A stretch of DNA of 64,000 nucleotides from positions 186,001-250,000 of the forward strand of contig CAVPDS010000029.1 of NCBI GenBank assembly GCA_963702695.1, in the 5' to 3' direction. Numbering within the stretch: position 1 is the stretch's first letter; every line of letters starts with the position of its first letter. This document shows, in pieces, positions 1 to 8,009 of this stretch. Under the pieces are notes generated by a model. That model worked only from the letters and a program-made list of their open reading frames with translations, made no database searches and was not told where the DNA came from. Made by a program: the position numbers and the translations under genes. The DNA comes from VAZQ01 sp963702695 (lineage in GTDB: Bacteria > Pseudomonadota > Alphaproteobacteria > Rhizobiales > Xanthobacteraceae).

Positions 1-606
1 GATGAACGCCGCCTTGCCCTTGAGGTCGCGTCCCTTGAGGTCGGCGGCGGTGCCGAGCCCGACCCAGACCGCGGTCGCGGTGATGCCGGCCGGCGGTGTG
101 CCGGTCGTCTCGTTGATCGGGAACGTGGTTGCCAGGCTCGTGCTCTTGCCGCCGATCGAGGCCTCGGCCTTCCAGGACTGCGGATACCAGAGCGGCTTCA
201 TCGCCAGCTCCTGGCGGCGCACGTCCTTGAGACCGATCTGCTGGAATTGCGCCATGACCCAGTCTTCGGTCATGCGGCCGTAGGGCGTGCCCGGGATGCG
301 GCCCCAGTACTGGTTGCCGTCGTCGCGGCTCTTGCGCGAGATGGCGGTGATCTCGTCCACCACCGCCTTCATCTTGAGCCCGTCGACGTGGGCATAGGCC
401 TCGTTGCCCGGCGGCAGCGGGAAACGCGGATAGGCCTCGTCCGGGAGATAGAGCTTGTCGCCATCGCGTGGCAGCCCGAGCACCGCGCCATAGCGGGCCT
501 GCTGTACTGCCAGTTGGCCGACCGGGGCTGGCGTCTGCGCTAGCGCCGGCGCGGCGAGCCCCGCCGCCGCGAGCGCCAGGAATAGCCATGACGTGTTGCG
601 TTTCAT
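1..606 (-). CDS. Secreted M28-type peptidase with PA domain, 5' part only
   Basis: Partial gene: 202 codons run from an ATG at 606 to the window edge without a stop. The product starts with a signal peptide (MKRNTSWLFLALAAAGLAAP, cut likely after ALAQ). The segment GRMTEDWVMAQFQQIGLKDV at about residues 107-126 resembles the start of M28 zinc aminopeptidases, and the following region (TAVWVGLGTAADLKGRDLKG) looks like a PA domain insert that typically precedes the catalytic domain. The metal-binding residues lie outside the window, so activity cannot be judged. It would act in the periplasm or outside the cell. Assignment to M28 is by resemblance of this N-terminal part only. Confidence 0.6.
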   Translation of the reverse strand, partial: MKRNTSWLFLALAAAGLAAPALAQTPAPVGQLAVQQARYGAVLGLPRDGDKLYLPDEAYPRFPLPPGNEAYAHVDGLKMKAVVDEITAISRKSRDDGNQYWGRIPGTPYGRMTEDWVMAQFQQIGLKDVRRQELAMKPLWYPQSWKAEASIGGKSTSLATTFPINETTGTPPAGITATAVWVGLGTAADLKGRDLKGKAAFI

Positions 607-654
607 CCCTCGATCTCCTGTTTGCGAGCGAGTCTTTCTTTGGAGCCGCCTCCG

Positions 655-740
655 CTCATTCCCGCGAAAGCGGGAATCCAGGGACGCTTGTACCGGCATC
701 GCACCGGGTGCCCTGGGTCCCCGCTTTCGCGAGGGCGAGC
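655..740. repeat. Dispersed palindromic (REP-like) repeat
   Basis: Contains the perfect palindrome ATTCCCGCGAAAGCGGGAAT at 658-677 and a second, opposite copy of the same core (CCCCGCTTTCGCGAGGG) at about 719-735. Related cores recur at about 4.2, 15.5 and 50.3 kb, always between genes. It lies between a leftward peptidase gene and the stop of a leftward binding-protein gene, where it could also form an RNA hairpin. Confidence 0.7.
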
Positions 741-787
741 GGAGTATTCGGTAAATTCCAGGCAATCGCTAACCGCATGTCGCGCGT

Positions 788-1798
788 TCACTCGCCGGCG
801 ATCTTCCTCGCGGCCGCCACGATGTCGTCGGGGGTCGCGTAGATGTCCTTGACGATCTGCACGGACTCCTCTGCGTTCTTGGGCGAGACCGGCAGGCGCA
901 GCTTTTGCGCCTCGGCGATGAAGGCCGGGTCCTTCACGGTCGCGTTGAAGGCGTCGCGCAGGACGCGAATGCGGTCGGCCGGTACGCCCGGCGAAGCGAT
1001 GAACGGCCGCCCGACCTGGCCCGACGCCGTCAGCAGGCGGATGATCTGGCGGTCGCGGTCGCTCGGCGCGATTTCGACGCTGTAGGGTACGCCGCGCGGG
1101 AGGTCCGCCGGCTCGTCCGGCCCGGAGCGGATCACGGGGACGATCTTCTTCTGCTCGATCCACTCGTCCGGGATGCTGCTCCAGGCGCCGCAGTCGCCGT
1201 CGAGTTCACCGCGCTCGATCGCCAGCCGCTCCTCGGCGCTGCCGGGATAGCCGGCGACCTGCTGCAGGTTGATGCCAAAAATGTCTTTCAGGATTTTCTG
1301 ATTGAGGTCGCTTGAGGTGCCGACGCCGGTCAGTCCCATATGGATCAGGCCATGGGCTTTGAGTTCCGCCAGCGACTTCACGCCAACCTTGTGCCACGCA
1401 TAGCAGACGGTCAGGTCCTGGCTGATGCTGCCGATCCAGTTGAAGCGGGTGAAATCGACCTTGACCTTCTCGGGTCGCATCCGGGAATCGCCGATCTGCC
1501 CGAAGTTGAACGTGGCGATGACGGTGCCGTCCTTGGGCGCCGTGGTGTCGAGATAGAGCACCGACTTGATGCTGGCCGCGCCCGGCATGTTCTGCACCAC
1601 GACATCGGGATTGCCCGGAATGTGGCGACCGATGTAACGCGCCAGCAGTCGCGCATTGATGTCGAAGCCGCCGCCGGCGGTGAAGCCGACGACGATGTTC
1701 AGCGTGCGGCCCTTGTAGAAGTCCTGTGCGTCGGCGGGGACGGGGAAGGCGGTCGCGGCCAGGGCCAGCGCAATGAGGGAGGCGCGGCGGATCGTCAT
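788..1798 (-). CDS. TctC/Bug-family periplasmic solute-binding protein
   Basis: 336 residues, usual for the tripartite tricarboxylate transporter (TctC/Bug) binding proteins. A signal peptide ends near ADAQ (about residue 25), followed by the family's first strand DFYKGRTLNIVVGFTAGGGF and the typical segments GRHIPGNPDVVVQNMPGA and KDGTVIATFN. Such proteins bind organic acids or similar small anions in the periplasm. A purine-rich site (AGGGGGA) sits just upstream of the ATG. The gene is divergent from the next TctC-type gene at 1914 with 115 bp between them, so both promoters must lie there. No TctA or TctB membrane partner is visible nearby. The ligand cannot be deduced. Confidence 0.9.
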   Translation of the reverse strand: MTIRRASLIALALAATAFPVPADAQDFYKGRTLNIVVGFTAGGGFDINARLLARYIGRHIPGNPDVVVQNMPGAASIKSVLYLDTTAPKDGTVIATFNFGQIGDSRMRPEKVKVDFTRFNWIGSISQDLTVCYAWHKVGVKSLAELKAHGLIHMGLTGVGTSSDLNQKILKDIFGINLQQVAGYPGSAEERLAIERGELDGDCGAWSSIPDEWIEQKKIVPVIRSGPDEPADLPRGVPYSVEIAPSDRDRQIIRLLTASGQVGRPFIASPGVPADRIRVLRDAFNATVKDPAFIAEAQKLRLPVSPKNAEESVQIVKDIYATPDDIVAAARKIAGE

Positions 1799-1913
1799 GA
1801 AGGTCCCCCTATCGTCGTATTGATTGTCATTGCTCCAGGGCGTTCGGGCGCGATCCTAGCGACAAAGCGCCGGCCATGGTAGGCAGCGGTGACTGAACGC
1901 AAGGGAGGAGCGA

Positions 1914-2948
1914 ATGCGCGGACTGGCCGCAGTCGCTGCGGCGCTCACGCTTGCGGGGGCCGCCCTGGTCGCCTCCAGTGGGCTCGGCCGCGCACAGCCG
2001 GTCGTGGATTTCGCCGGCAAGACCATCAGGTTCTACATCGGCACCGGCCCCGGCGGCGGCTATGACACCTATGGCCGGCTGGTCGCGCGCCATATCGGTC
2101 GGCGCCTGCGCGGCAATCCGGCGGTGGTGCCGCAGAATATGCCGGGCGCTTCCTCGCTCACGCTTACGAATTTTCTCTACAACACGGCGCCGCGCGACGG
2201 CACGGCGATCGGGATCATCAACCAGGCGATGCCGACTGAACAATACCTCGACATAGCCAACACAAGCTACGACGCGACGAGGTTCAACTGGATCGGCCGC
2301 GTATCCTCGGCGGTGGAGATGGCGATCGTCTGGCACACGGTTCCGGTGAGCTCGATCGAGGACGTGCGCCGGCGCGAGACGCTCATGGGCGGCACCGGCC
2401 CGACGTCATCGACCGTCTTCATCCCGTATCTCCTCGACAACCTCGCCGGCATGAAATTCAAGGTCATCACCGGCTTCAACGGCACCACCGAGATCGCGCT
2501 CGCGATGGAGCGTGGCGAGGTCGAGGGCAGCGCCACCCCGCTTGAAAGCCTCACCAGCTACCGGGCCGACTGGGTGCGCGACAAGAAGATCAAGATCCTC
2601 CTGCAATACACGGCGCTGCGTGATCCCGACATGCCGAACGTGCCGACCATGGTCGAGATGGGACGCACCGACGAAGCGCGGCAAATCCTGGGATTCTACG
2701 CCAGCGCTGCCGAGGTCGGCCGCTCGATCGTCGCGCCGCCCGCCATGGCGCCCGAGGTCGTCACCACCCTGCGGCGTGCTTTTGACGCCATGTTCGACGA
2801 TCCGGCGTTCCTTGACGAGGTCAAACGCGCGGGCATTCAGTTGAAGCCCATGACCGGGGAGCGGCTGCAAGAGTTGGTCGCCGGGGTCGGAAAATTCCCG
2901 CCGGCGCTGATCGAGAAAGCCCGCAAGGCGCGCGAGAAGCCGAATTGA
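1914..2948 (+). CDS. TctC/Bug-family periplasmic solute-binding protein
   Basis: 344 residues with a signal peptide (cleavage likely after GRAQ, about residue 28), then FAGKTIRFYIGTGPGGGYDT, the TctC-type N-terminal strand and glycine-rich loop, and GRRLRGNPAVVPQNMPGA. It is a paralogue of the product at 788-1798 but clearly diverged from it. The ATG is preceded by GGGAGGAG at good spacing. It is followed in the same direction by a family-1 binding protein (3056), an enolase-superfamily gene (4315) and a cupin (5469), which may form a catabolic unit. Ligand unknown. Confidence 0.9.
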   Translation: MRGLAAVAAALTLAGAALVASSGLGRAQPVVDFAGKTIRFYIGTGPGGGYDTYGRLVARHIGRRLRGNPAVVPQNMPGASSLTLTNFLYNTAPRDGTAIGIINQAMPTEQYLDIANTSYDATRFNWIGRVSSAVEMAIVWHTVPVSSIEDVRRRETLMGGTGPTSSTVFIPYLLDNLAGMKFKVITGFNGTTEIALAMERGEVEGSATPLESLTSYRADWVRDKKIKILLQYTALRDPDMPNVPTMVEMGRTDEARQILGFYASAAEVGRSIVAPPAMAPEVVTTLRRAFDAMFDDPAFLDEVKRAGIQLKPMTGERLQELVAGVGKFPPALIEKARKAREKPN

Positions 2949-3055
2949 CCAGGTGCTCGTCCCCGGCGCGGGTGGGGACCGATACCCTGCGCGCTTGAGT
3001 ATTCTGCCCGCGGTGCCACAATCGCGCTGACACGGCAAGCTCAGGAGGAGATGCA

Positions 3056-4150
3056 ATGGTCGGCAACGCGCCCGCCCAGTTGCGTATCGGCTTCGCGATC
3101 GCGGCAGCTTTGTTTGTTGCGATCTTCGCCGCACCGGCCGCCGCGCTGACGCCTGAGGAAATCGTCAACTACCAGGGGCCGGACCGCGAGCGCATCCTCG
3201 TCGAAGGTGCGAAGAAGGAGGGGCAGGTCGTCCTCTACTCCGCGCTCATCGTCAATCAGATGCTGCGCCCGCTGACGGAGGGGTTCACCAAGAAATATCC
3301 GTTCCTCAAGATGACCTACTGGCGCGCCGATTCCGAGGAACTGATCCCGAAGATTGCCGCCGAGGTGCGGGCCAACAATGTCGTGGCGGACTTGTTCGAA
3401 GGCAGCGGCGGCGGCGAGGTCGCGGTCGAAGCCGGCTTGACGCAGCCGTTCTATTCGCCGGTGCTCAAAGAATATCCCGCGATGTATCTCGATCCCAAGG
3501 GCAATCTCGCCCCGACGAGGCTCTCCTATTTCAGCATTGCCTACAACACCAAGATGGTGCCGGCGGCGAAGGTGCCGAAGACCTATGAGGATCTGCTCAA
3601 CCCGCAGTGGAAGGGCAAGATGGCGTGGCCCTATGCCAACACGGGCCGCTATCTCTTTATTGCGAGCCTGCGTCTCGCCTGGGGCGAGGACCGCGCGATG
3701 GCCTACGTCAAAAAGCTCGCCGAGCAGAAGATCGTCAATTTCGCATCGGGCAGCGCGCGCACCCTTGTGGACCGCGTGATCGCCGGCGAATATCCGATCG
3801 CGCTCAACATCTATGCGCACCATCCGCTGATCAGCGCGGGCAAGGGCGCGCCGGTCAATTCCCAGCTCATGGACCCGGTGCCGAGCGCCGCCGGCACGAT
3901 CGCCGTGGTCAAGGGGACCAAGCATCCGCACGCGGCGATGCTGCTGCTCGACTTCATTCTGAGCAAGGAGGGGCAGAAGATCATGGCCGCCGCCGAATAC
4001 TTTCCGGCGCATCCCGACGTGCCGTCGGCGCCGCGGCTCGCCGGCATCGTACCGAAGACCGCGGGCTATCACGAAAACTACGTCAGTCCGCAGAAGCTCA
4101 AGGAATATCTGGAGAGCACGGATCAGATCCTGCAGACGTATTTTCGGTGA
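3056..4150 (+). CDS. Extracellular solute-binding protein family 1 (Fe/thiamine-type ABC)
   Basis: 364 residues with a signal peptide ending near APAAA (about residue 29). The segments EGAKKEGQVVLYSA, AYNTKMVP and KTYEDLLNPQWKGKMAWP are typical of family-1 periplasmic binding proteins of the AfuA/FbpA and thiamine type. The ATG follows AGGAGGAG. No permease or ATPase for it is in the window. It is homologous to the product at 16199-17290 (shared YQG-DR start, GAKKEG, AYNT, PKTY-DL-NP-WKGK), and each of the two lies near one cupin of pair A and one of pair B, which suggests a duplicated module. The bound ligand is unknown; iron is only the best-known ligand of the family. Confidence 0.85.
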   Translation: MVGNAPAQLRIGFAIAAALFVAIFAAPAAALTPEEIVNYQGPDRERILVEGAKKEGQVVLYSALIVNQMLRPLTEGFTKKYPFLKMTYWRADSEELIPKIAAEVRANNVVADLFEGSGGGEVAVEAGLTQPFYSPVLKEYPAMYLDPKGNLAPTRLSYFSIAYNTKMVPAAKVPKTYEDLLNPQWKGKMAWPYANTGRYLFIASLRLAWGEDRAMAYVKKLAEQKIVNFASGSARTLVDRVIAGEYPIALNIYAHHPLISAGKGAPVNSQLMDPVPSAAGTIAVVKGTKHPHAAMLLLDFILSKEGQKIMAAAEYFPAHPDVPSAPRLAGIVPKTAGYHENYVSPQKLKEYLESTDQILQTYFR

Positions 4151-4167
4151 GCCGCGAACACGCTCGG

Positions 4168-4278
4168 CGTCGTCCCCGCGAGCCTGGGACCCATACCTTC
4201 CGAGGTGATAATACTGCTCCAGTAGCGGCTACATCCAACTGAAATGGCGTATCGGTCCCCGTCTTCGCGGGGACGACG
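4168..4278. repeat. REP-like inverted repeat pair
   Basis: Two oppositely oriented copies of a GTCGTCCCCGC core (about 4169-4192, and the complement near 4255-4278) bracket an intervening stretch. It fills the gap between the stop of the binding-protein gene and the ribosome-binding site of the enolase-superfamily gene, and belongs to the same dispersed family as the elements near 0.7 and 15.5 kb. Confidence 0.6.
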
Positions 4279-4314
4279 CATGAAACGAAAGCAAACCACA
4301 AAAACGAGGTCCCG

Positions 4315-5415
4315 ATGATCGTTCAAAGCGTTGAATTTGATCCTTGCGAGATGCCGCTCGAGGACAAGAACTGGAAGTTCGCGCTGGCCACTACATCGAT
4401 GTCGCTCGGCTGGATCGTGCGCATCCAGTCCGACACGGGACACGTCGGCTATGGCTATGCCAATGCTTCACCGCACATGGGCTCGACCTTCGAGTCGCTG
4501 CCGCACGAGCTCGCGCGCTTCAAGCCGCATGTGCTCGGCAAGGATCCGTTCGCGATCGAGGCGATCCTGCAGGACCTCGACCGCTCGCTTGCCGGCGGCA
4601 ACCAGGCCAAGTGCGGGATCGACTGCGCGCTGCATGATCTTATGGCGCGTTCGCTCGGCATTCCGCTCTACAACCTGCTCGGCGGCAAGGTGCGCAGCTC
4701 GGTGCCGGTGTTGCGCATCGTGGCGATCAAGACGCCGGACGAGATGGCTGCGAACGCCGGCAAGCTGTTCGACCAGGGCTATCGCTATTTCAAGATCAAG
4801 GTGCACGGCCACGTCGACGAGGACGTCGCGCGCATCAAGGCGATCCGCGCGCGGGTCGGGAACGAAGCGCATCTCACCATCGACGCCAACCAATCCTACA
4901 CGCCGAAGGATGCGATCATCGCGATCAACCAGATGGTGGAATACAAGATCGATCTGGTCGAGCAGCCGGTGTCGCGGCATGACCTCAAGGGGCTCGAACT
5001 CGTGACCCGTTCGGTGCCGGTCGTGGTCGAGGCCGATGAGGCCGCGGGCACGATCGATGAGATCATGACCCTGGTGAGCAACCGCATCGTGGACGCCGTC
5101 AGCCTGAAAATCCCGAAGCTGGGGGGCCTTCGTAACGCACTTGCGGCGGCGCGCATCTGCGAGGCGGCCAAGGTGAAATACCGGCTCGGCGCCCATGTCG
5201 GCACGCGGCTCCTCAACGCCCACGCGATCCATCTCGCCGCCGCGCTGCCCGGCCTCGACTATGCCTGCGAGCTCGGCGAATTCAGCCGCATGTACGGCGA
5301 TCCGTTCGCGGGCATCGAGGTGGTCGACGGCGTGCTTGCAGTTCCTGACCTCCCCGGCTGCGGGGTTGATCCAGTGGCGGCGGAGCGCACGGAAAAGCGC
5401 GCCGGCGCGGCCTGA
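4315..5415 (+). CDS. Enolase-superfamily enzyme, muconate-lactonizing (MLE) subgroup
   Basis: 366 residues, the usual size of mandelate racemase/muconate lactonizing enzymes. All catalytic positions are present: the K-x-K pair at K160 and K162 (FKIKVHG), metal ligands D190 (TIDANQ), E216 (VEQP) and D241 (EADEA), and a lysine pair K265/K268 in SLKIPKLGG. A lysine on the sixth strand is typical of the MLE/dipeptide-epimerase subgroup rather than the mandelate racemase one. The enzyme abstracts a proton alpha to a carboxylate with Mg2+; substrate unknown (cycloisomerase, epimerase or dehydratase). It sits between a binding protein and cupins, so it probably acts on an imported organic acid. Confidence 0.85.
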   Translation: MIVQSVEFDPCEMPLEDKNWKFALATTSMSLGWIVRIQSDTGHVGYGYANASPHMGSTFESLPHELARFKPHVLGKDPFAIEAILQDLDRSLAGGNQAKCGIDCALHDLMARSLGIPLYNLLGGKVRSSVPVLRIVAIKTPDEMAANAGKLFDQGYRYFKIKVHGHVDEDVARIKAIRARVGNEAHLTIDANQSYTPKDAIIAINQMVEYKIDLVEQPVSRHDLKGLELVTRSVPVVVEADEAAGTIDEIMTLVSNRIVDAVSLKIPKLGGLRNALAAARICEAAKVKYRLGAHVGTRLLNAHAIHLAAALPGLDYACELGEFSRMYGDPFAGIEVVDGVLAVPDLPGCGVDPVAAERTEKRAGAA

Positions 5416-5468
5416 TCGTTGACAAATCCTGCAGGTGTGCCACAGGCTCCGGCCATTGCCGCGAAAGG

Positions 5469-6068
5469 ATGAAACCCTTGGCGAACGACGAAACCGCTGC
5501 TCCGCCCGCCGAGCCTGGCCTCGGTCACAACAATCCGTTCGCGGATGTCGTGTGGGAGCGCAAGACGAAGCATCGCATCTTCGTGCGCGCGCTGGAGGGA
5601 ACCTACGGCAACCTCGTCGGCGAGCTTTACAGCCAGCCGCGCGTTTATCGGACCAAGGATCTCAAGTGGAAGGGCGGGCCGGGAAGCTACGGCAAGAAGA
5701 TCATCAATCCGCAGGCCGTGAAGGTTTCGCAATCGATCGAAACCCACATGGAGGTCTATGCGCCGCACGGCAAGACCAGCAAGCACGGGCACATGAACAG
5801 CGCGGTGTTCTTCGTGCTCAAAGGCAAGGGCCACGATGTCCACGACGGCCGCCGCTACGACTGGGAGGCGGGCGACGCGATGATCGTGGAGAACGCCTGC
5901 GTGCACCAGCACTTCAGCGACGAAGATGACGACGAGTGCATCCTTCTGGTGATGAAAGCAAAGCCGCTGTTCCTGTTCATGCACATGCTGTTCCAGAAGG
6001 TCGCCGAATTCCCGTCAAAGGAACCGACACCGAAGCAGCTCACCTTCAATCCGCCCGGCGATCTGTAG
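5469..6068 (+). CDS. Cupin protein, type A copy 1
   Basis: 199 residues. One cupin barrel occupies about residues 90-170, with the metal-binding pattern KHGHMNSAVFFVLKG (two histidines), a glycine-rich turn (YDWEAGD) and a late histidine pair in CVHQHFSDED. The C-terminal LFLFMHMLFQ is shared with the product at 15605-16171, its closest paralogue here. Cupins of this form bind Fe, Mn or Ni and may be dioxygenases, isomerases or sensors; nothing in the sequence fixes the reaction. It follows the enolase-superfamily gene by 53 bp, probably in the same transcript. The ATG is preceded closely by GAAAGG. Confidence 0.75.
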   Translation: MKPLANDETAAPPAEPGLGHNNPFADVVWERKTKHRIFVRALEGTYGNLVGELYSQPRVYRTKDLKWKGGPGSYGKKIINPQAVKVSQSIETHMEVYAPHGKTSKHGHMNSAVFFVLKGKGHDVHDGRRYDWEAGDAMIVENACVHQHFSDEDDDECILLVMKAKPLFLFMHMLFQKVAEFPSKEPTPKQLTFNPPGDL

Positions 6069-6076
6069 CGCTGCCG

Positions 6077-6487
6077 TCAATGATGGTGGTCGTGCACGTA
6101 GACGTCGCCATGGTGGTGGTCATGGCCGTGGTCGCGGTCCATCGCCTCGGCTTCGCCATAGCCGACCATCAGCGCTTCCATGATCTTGCGCAGCGGGTCT
6201 TCGCCCAGCGACAGATGCCCGGCCAGGAAGCCGGCGAGGCGCGCGAAAACCACCGGCTGTGCCGCAAGGCGTGCGTAGCGCCGGGCGTCGTCCGCCTGCT
6301 CGGTATCACGGACGCTGCGGCTTAGCGCATCACAGAAAAGCTTTTCCATATAGGCGGCCACGTCGGTCGCTGCGGCCGCCGGCTGCTCCCGCTTCGGCAG
6401 CAACGCCTGGGCGTGGGCGAGGAAGCGGGCATAGAGCCTCGCCTCGATCTGTTGTTCGTCTTCTTCGTCGTCGAGATCGCCGCACAT
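6077..6487 (-). CDS. Small acidic protein with His-rich metal-binding tail
   Basis: 136 residues from the ATG at 6487 (a longer frame reaches 6838 but its extra part is intergenic repeat sequence). The start is acidic (CGDLDDEEDEQQ), the middle looks helical, and the C-terminus is histidine and aspartate rich (DRDHGHDHHHGDVYVHDHHH), a likely Ni, Zn, Co or Cu binding tail. There is no signal peptide, so it is probably cytoplasmic. It ends 8 bp from the convergent cupin gene and lies downstream of another cupin gene, so a role in holding metal for these cupins is possible but is inference. I do not recognise the family. Confidence 0.6.
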   Translation of the reverse strand: MCGDLDDEEDEQQIEARLYARFLAHAQALLPKREQPAAAATDVAAYMEKLFCDALSRSVRDTEQADDARRYARLAAQPVVFARLAGFLAGHLSLGEDPLRKIMEALMVGYGEAEAMDRDHGHDHHHGDVYVHDHHH

Positions 6488-6530
6488 GGCTCTTGCTCCG
6501 TTGTCGGGCTGCCGTGTCAGGCAGGGGGCT

Positions 6531-6622
6531 GCCGTCATTGCCGGGCTTGTCCCGGCAATCCCGCTGAGAATGTACCGCGGTGCGTCTTCGATCGAGATCG
6601 CCGGGACCAGCCGGCGATGACA
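6531..6622. repeat. Dispersed inverted repeat, GTCATTGCCGG type
   Basis: GTCATTGCCGGGCTTGTCCC near 6533 and its partner GCCGGGACCAGCCGGCGATG near 6600-6618 form an imperfect inverted pair. Similar elements are seen at 11.34 kb and 33.16-33.25 kb. It lies upstream of the His-tail protein gene, whose promoter must lie in or beyond it. Confidence 0.55.
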
Positions 6623-6648
6623 TGAGTCAGTCACCAGCTCAGCCGGCC

Positions 6649-7206
6649 TTAGTATCCCTCGGCATTCTCGAGCTGCTCGAACCAGTCGAAGCCCATGCTC
6701 TTGATGACGCGGCTGTTGATCACAATGATGCGGGCTTCGTTCGCCGGATCCGCGTTGAAATGCTGGTGCGCGCAATAGGGTGGGATGTAGACGAAATCGC
6801 CTTGTTCCCAATCGTAGCGCTTGGGCTCGGCCGCCCACTCGAACTCCATCTCATCGTGAACGTCGAACTTCACGTCCCAATGAAGGTCGTAGCCCTTGCC
6901 CTCGATGACGTAGATTACTTCTTCCGAGAGATGGCGATGTTTGCCTGAAGCTTTCCCGGGCGGCAGGAACTGCATGTAGATGTCGAGGCAGCACTCCTTG
7001 GTATTCATCTTCTCGTTGATGATGTGCTTGATGAGGCCGTCGGGCGAGCGCTCGAGCGGCATCTGGCTCGATTTCACGAGGTTGAGCCGGCCTGCATATT
7101 CCTCGCGGAATGCTTCGGAGGCCTTGACCGCCTCGGTGTAGAAATCAACGTAGCCAGTCTGCGTACGGGCGCGGTTACGCTCGCGCGGGTCGATGATGGG
7201 ACTCAT
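6649..7206 (-). CDS. Cupin protein, type B copy 1
   Basis: 185 residues from ATG 7206 (a start six codons upstream, at 7224, is possible). The cupin motifs are complete: GKHRHLSEEVIYVIEGKGYD (two His and Glu) and YDWEQGDFVYIPPYCAHQHF (late His pair), giving a mononuclear metal site. It is a close paralogue of the product at 14842-15459 (shared HIINEKMNTKE-like segment, GKHRHL-EE, IPP/VPP---HQHFNADP, EQLE at the end). Arrangement resembles ring-cleavage cupins of the gentisate dioxygenase superfamily, but at half their size, so the reaction is unknown. Confidence 0.75.
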   Translation of the reverse strand: MSPIIDPRERNRARTQTGYVDFYTEAVKASEAFREEYAGRLNLVKSSQMPLERSPDGLIKHIINEKMNTKECCLDIYMQFLPPGKASGKHRHLSEEVIYVIEGKGYDLHWDVKFDVHDEMEFEWAAEPKRYDWEQGDFVYIPPYCAHQHFNADPANEARIIVINSRVIKSMGFDWFEQLENAEGY

Positions 7207-7284
7207 GCCGGTGCCTGCTTCCACGGTCCGCCGGATGCGGACCGCTCCTTGTAGACAAGGGCCGCGCGGCAGGGAAGGGGCCGT

Positions 7285-7968
7285 TCATTCGGGCGAAGCG
7301 GGTGGGCGGACGCGGCGCTGGCCCAGTTCCCAGACCGATACCGCCATCCAGCCGGCGGACACGCCGAGGAACCCACCGGCAATCACGTCGCTCAGAAAAT
7401 GAAAGTTCGCCCCCACCAGGCCGATGGCCACAGCGGCGATCGACAAAGCGTAGATGACGCGGAAGCGCGGATAGCATATCCACAGCACCGACATCACGGC
7501 GCAGATCGCGGTCGTGTGCCCGGATGGAAACGAAGCCCAGCCCGGGCCGCCATGAAAGGGGAAGAAGCCATAGACCCCGTCATGGATGAACGAGGGATTG
7601 TTGCGCACCCAGGTTTCCGGCCAGGTGCGCCCGAAAGCATATTTGAGCTGATCCTTGACCGCCTGGGCGACCGCCAAAGTTGCCGCGTCAAGCACGAGCA
7701 CGGTTTGAAAGCGCGTCAGCGGATGGAGAGTTATGGCTCGGAATCCCAGCGCCACGAAAGCGGCGATGATGACCGGCGTCGTCACCTCGGGAATGCGGGT
7801 GAGTAGTTCAAACAGATCGAACTGCGTCAACTGTTCGTGGACGAAGAGCGCGATCGGCCGGTCGAGCCATAAGAAAGACACGACAACGGCCGCGACGGTC
7901 GCGACAAACGAAATCCCCCATTTTCGCGTGGCGGTCATGCCCTTCATTCGTGCTCTCGATTCGGCCAC
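7285..7968 (-). CDS. PAP2-family membrane phosphatase
   Basis: 227 residues with about five or six membrane helices. The second PAP2 motif (FPSGHTTAICAV) with its catalytic histidine, and the third-motif histidine and aspartate (NFHFLSDVIAGG), are clear. The first motif is weak: lysines in KDQLKYAFGRTWP but RT rather than RP. The arginine usual six residues before the third-motif histidine is not seen (leucine there). Members dephosphorylate lipid phosphates such as undecaprenyl pyrophosphate, phosphatidate or lipid A at the periplasmic face. It is transcribed leftward after the racemase-type gene with 41 bp between them. Confidence 0.8.
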   Translation of the reverse strand: MAESRARMKGMTATRKWGISFVATVAAVVVSFLWLDRPIALFVHEQLTQFDLFELLTRIPEVTTPVIIAAFVALGFRAITLHPLTRFQTVLVLDAATLAVAQAVKDQLKYAFGRTWPETWVRNNPSFIHDGVYGFFPFHGGPGWASFPSGHTTAICAVMSVLWICYPRFRVIYALSIAAVAIGLVGANFHFLSDVIAGGFLGVSAGWMAVSVWELGQRRVRPPASPE

Positions 7969-8009
7969 GGTTATGCGCGCTGTTTATTGAACAAGTCTTG
8001 CGGGGAATC

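Noticed and set aside
6488..6838. Upstream extension of the His-tail protein
   Set aside because: The extra frame passes through a dispersed repeat and the cupin B gene on the same strand in another frame, with no homologous features.
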